Below are positions 5,734-8,042 of a DNA stretch of 8,042 bases, in pieces (positions within the stretch are counted from its first letter, which is position 1; every line of letters starts with the position of its first letter). Origin of the DNA: JBBQDK01 sp038319625 (GTDB lineage Bacteria > Pseudomonadota > Gammaproteobacteria > JBBQDK01); NCBI GenBank assembly GCA_038319625.1, contig JBBQDK010000130.1, positions 1 through 8,042 of the forward strand, given 5' to 3'. A program made the translations under genes and the position numbers. Below the pieces are notes generated by a model that was not told the DNA's origin, searched no databases, and saw nothing but the letters and a program-made list of their open reading frames with translations.

Positions 5734-7355
5734 ATGTTATTCGATACTTGTTTCTACAGCCGGCCCTGCTTGCAGGGCCGCTCTATTTTGCGCTGACAGC
5801 CTGCGCGCCGATGCCGCATCGCCCGGATTCTGGGCACATTGATGTGGCGCGAAGCACTAAACAGGGAATACCAGCCACGGTACAGCATGTGCCCATGCTG
5901 GAGCCACCGCGGCCACTTGCGGCACAGGAGACGTACAGCGTAGTGGTCACAGACGTGCCTGTGAAGGACATGTTGTTCGCGCTAGCGCGTGATGCCAAGC
6001 TCAATGTCGATATTCACCCAAACGTCACCGGCAATGTAACACTCAACGCTATCAATCAGACCCTGCCTCAGATTCTCGACCGGATCACTCGCCAGGTCAG
6101 CGTGCGCTTCACGCAGAACGGTAACAGCCTGGAAGTGGAGGCCGACACGCCCTTCCTGCGCAACTACAAAGTCGATTACGTCAACATGTCGCGCGATAAC
6201 ACCAGCGAAGTCAGTGTCGCCACGCAAATCGCCACCACAGGTGCATCGGCCACCGATGCCGCCAGTGGAGGGGGCAGTGGCAACAACAATTCGACCACCC
6301 GCGTGGTCAGCACTTCGAACCAGCGATTCTGGTCAACACTGGAGCACAACGTACGCGCCATCATCGGCGAGGCCTCTGCCAAAGATGAGGCTTCCAGCAC
6401 CGTGATCGTTAATGCCGAGAGCGGTACACTGACCGTGCGCGCCACCACGCTCCAGCACCAACAGGTGCAGGCCTTTCTCGATCAGGTGCTGGCGAGCGCG
6501 CAACGTCAGGTCATGATCGAGGCCACCGTTGTCGAGGTCAACCTCAACGATACCTACAAGCTGGGTGTCGACTGGAATGTCATCGCCAACAGCGCCGGAT
6601 TGAGTGTCGATCAATCCCTGCTGGGCAAGAGCCTCAGTCAATCGCCCTTCTCGGTGCTGACCTACGCGGACTCGCAGACAAATCAAGGTAATGTCACCGC
6701 GACCCTCGGCATGTTGCGCCAATTCGGCGATGTGAAAGTCCTGTCCAGCCCGAAGATCATGGCCATCAACAATCAGACAGCCTTGCTCAAGGTGGTCGAT
6801 AATCTGGTTTACTTCACCATCCAGGCCGACACCACGACCACCACCACCGGCCCGAGCACCACCACCTTCACAACTACCGTGCATACGGTTCCGGTCGGTT
6901 TTGTTATGAGCGTGACGCCGCAGATCAACGACACTGATACCGTGATCCTGAATGTGCGGCCGACCATTTCCCGTGTCATCAGCTATGTTCGTGATCCCAA
7001 TCCGTCGCTGGCCAACTCGAATGTTGAGAGCAACGTGCCGCAGATACAGGTACGCGAAATGGACTCGTTGCTGCGCATCAATTCAGGCCAGACCGCCGTG
7101 CTCGGCGGACTCATTCAGGACAATGTGGATCTCAACAAATCCGGAACACCGTTCCTGTCCGAGGTACCACATCTGGGCGATCTATTCAGCTATCGCAACA
7201 ACGTGATCAATAGAACCGAGCTGGTGATTTTCCTACGCCCGCGCGTTATACGCGACCCCGGTGTTGATGGCGAACTGGCTGACTACCGACGTTACCTGCC
7301 TGAGAACCAGCATATCTCTTCCGATCCCGAGCGGCTGACCGGAGGGGGTACATGA
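5730..7355 (+). CDS. mshL: MshL-like outer-membrane secretin lipoprotein
   Basis: Forms the multimeric outer-membrane pore through which a MSHA-type pilus passes. The 541-aa protein has a lipoprotein signal with lipobox LTAC (22-25), so C25 would be lipidated; Ala at +2 fits outer-membrane sorting. Residues 67-140 form the N-terminal secretin domain (ETYSVVVTDVPVKDML and onward). A Gly/Ser/Asn-rich linker lies at 172-190, and a further N-domain at about 197-255. The secretin core runs from RQVMIEATVVEVNL (259-272) through LRQFGDVKVLSSPKIMAINN (329-348) and VPVGFVMSVTPQI (387-399) to SGQTAVLGGLI (452-462). TPFLSEVPHLGDLF (473-486) and ELVIFLRPRVI (497-507) close it. A Thr-rich stretch (368-383) sits in the barrel or gate region. 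The start at 5730 is the ATGA overlap with mshM and has AGGAG upstream; the earlier ATG at 5706 would hide the signal peptide. Confidence 0.92.
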   Translation: MNVIRYLFLQPALLAGPLYFALTACAPMPHRPDSGHIDVARSTKQGIPATVQHVPMLEPPRPLAAQETYSVVVTDVPVKDMLFALARDAKLNVDIHPNVTGNVTLNAINQTLPQILDRITRQVSVRFTQNGNSLEVEADTPFLRNYKVDYVNMSRDNTSEVSVATQIATTGASATDAASGGGSGNNNSTTRVVSTSNQRFWSTLEHNVRAIIGEASAKDEASSTVIVNAESGTLTVRATTLQHQQVQAFLDQVLASAQRQVMIEATVVEVNLNDTYKLGVDWNVIANSAGLSVDQSLLGKSLSQSPFSVLTYADSQTNQGNVTATLGMLRQFGDVKVLSSPKIMAINNQTALLKVVDNLVYFTIQADTTTTTTGPSTTTFTTTVHTVPVGFVMSVTPQINDTDTVILNVRPTISRVISYVRDPNPSLANSNVESNVPQIQVREMDSLLRINSGQTAVLGGLIQDNVDLNKSGTPFLSEVPHLGDLFSYRNNVINRTELVIFLRPRVIRDPGVDGELADYRRYLPENQHISSDPERLTGGGT

Positions 7356-8042
7356 GTCTGCTGATGGAAGCGCTGAAACAGGCCGAATTCTCCAAATGTG
7401 ACAAAACACAGGAGAGACCGACCGAAATACCGATCGTGGCCACGGTCGTCGAGACGCATGCAAGTGCACCGTTGACATTGGCACCGCTGAAGGAAACGGT
7501 GCCTCTTGCGGTTGACGAGACCACCGAGTCTTTCGCTGCGGCGTTACTGGCGCAGGCACAAGAGGCCGCTCACAAGTTTGAGACGCCGCCGATGCTCGAC
7601 CAGGCATTCGCGTCTGGTATGGACGTGGAGCCGTCACCGGTCTTATCCGGGCAGTCATCCCATGAACCGGCCGCGCCGGTTGAAACACCTGCATTAGCCA
7701 TCGCTCCGGTAGCGAATCGTATCAATACCGGTGCTGAAGCTGCCGCCCGCATCCTCGCGGCAAGCGCATCGCGTCAGACAGCGGCACGACGCCGCAAGCT
7801 AATCGGCAATATCGGCCTTGGTCTGGTGTTATGCATCGCAGTCGGCGGTTATTATTACTATGCGACATTGGGACAATTGCCGCCTCCCAGATTCCAGCCA
7901 AAGTCCGAACAGAGCGCCGAGTCCACCGGACAGCCGGCGCCAATTGCGGTTAATGCACCAGCGCAAGCTGTCCAGACACTCGCCCCCGAGAGCGCCACTG
8001 CGACGCATCAGGGCACACCGCAGCCGGAAAAACCACCGCTCT
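7352..8042 (+). CDS. MshN-like bitopic inner-membrane pilus protein (N-terminal part; cut by window edge)
   Basis: The frame begins at the ATG at 7352, whose ATGA overlaps the mshL stop and which is preceded by the strong ribosome binding site GGAGGGGG. It is open to the window end (230 codons). The N-terminus MSLLMEALKQAE matches the short amphipathic start (MSLLxxALKxAE) of cytoplasmic-leading pilus and secretion proteins including MshN-like TPR proteins. An acidic, Pro/Ala/Glu-rich cytoplasmic region follows to about 145. Then come RRRK (146-149), one transmembrane helix (about 150-173, ending YYYY), and a Pro/Gln/Ala-rich periplasmic stretch, giving an N-in, C-out topology. MshN proteins carry TPR repeats after such a linker, but that part lies beyond the window, so identity rests on N-terminus, topology and position after mshL. 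A GspB-like protein is the main alternative. Confidence 0.7.
   Translation, partial: MSLLMEALKQAEFSKCDKTQERPTEIPIVATVVETHASAPLTLAPLKETVPLAVDETTESFAAALLAQAQEAAHKFETPPMLDQAFASGMDVEPSPVLSGQSSHEPAAPVETPALAIAPVANRINTGAEAAARILAASASRQTAARRRKLIGNIGLGLVLCIAVGGYYYYATLGQLPPPRFQPKSEQSAESTGQPAPIAVNAPAQAVQTLAPESATATHQGTPQPEKPPL

Noticed and set aside
6333..6884. 183-codon minus-strand frame opposite mshL
   Set aside because: It is a shadow of the conserved secretin core; the translation is low-complexity Gly/His/Asp without family features.

Overview
The window looks like a proteobacterial chromosome, most likely gamma- or betaproteobacterial. It carries an MSHA-type (type IV pilus-like) biogenesis operon and an Arg-tRNA fragment whose 3' half reads like the ACG-anticodon tRNA of those groups. 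It falls into two parts that meet at about 3893-3940.

Left part (1 to about 3892), accessory DNA. A Fic-domain protein is read on the minus strand and runs off the left edge inside its active-site motif. Its N-terminal half resembles an AbiEi-type winged-helix antitoxin. It has a good candidate promoter whose -35 and -10 boxes each sit in one copy of a 13-bp direct repeat. Next come two gene relics on the plus strand: a short YWRK/LHGWM fragment and the C-terminal tail of a DEAD/DEAH-type helicase. Then comes a complete minus-strand AbiE-type toxin-antitoxin operon. The AbiEi antitoxin (206 aa) comes first and the AbiEii nucleotidyltransferase toxin (334 aa) second, with an 8-nt overlap, and a strong sigma70-like promoter lies in front.

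Junction (3893-4202). A 45-nt stretch is exactly positions 32-76 of a tRNA-Arg(ACG), including the encoded CCA, but no 5' half precedes it. This is the signature of an integration-generated att duplicate. Thirteen bases further on, a decayed tyrosine integrase remnant ends, with its 3' end facing the att site as in lambda-like elements. The simplest reading is a tandem accretion: an island carrying AbiE and Fic lies to the left of the att copy, and the int relic belongs to an older neighbour on the right.

Right part (4372-8042), pilus operon. Three plus-strand genes are linked by ATGA stop/start overlaps: an MshM/ExeA-like AAA+ ATPase with a transmembrane segment and a C-terminal SPOR domain, the outer-membrane secretin lipoprotein MshL, and the start of an MshN-like bitopic inner-membrane protein that runs off the right edge. 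A candidate sigma54 promoter with correct -24/-12 spacing precedes the operon. Together these would build the outer-membrane pore and its inner-membrane and peptidoglycan-associated partners for a MSHA-like pilus.
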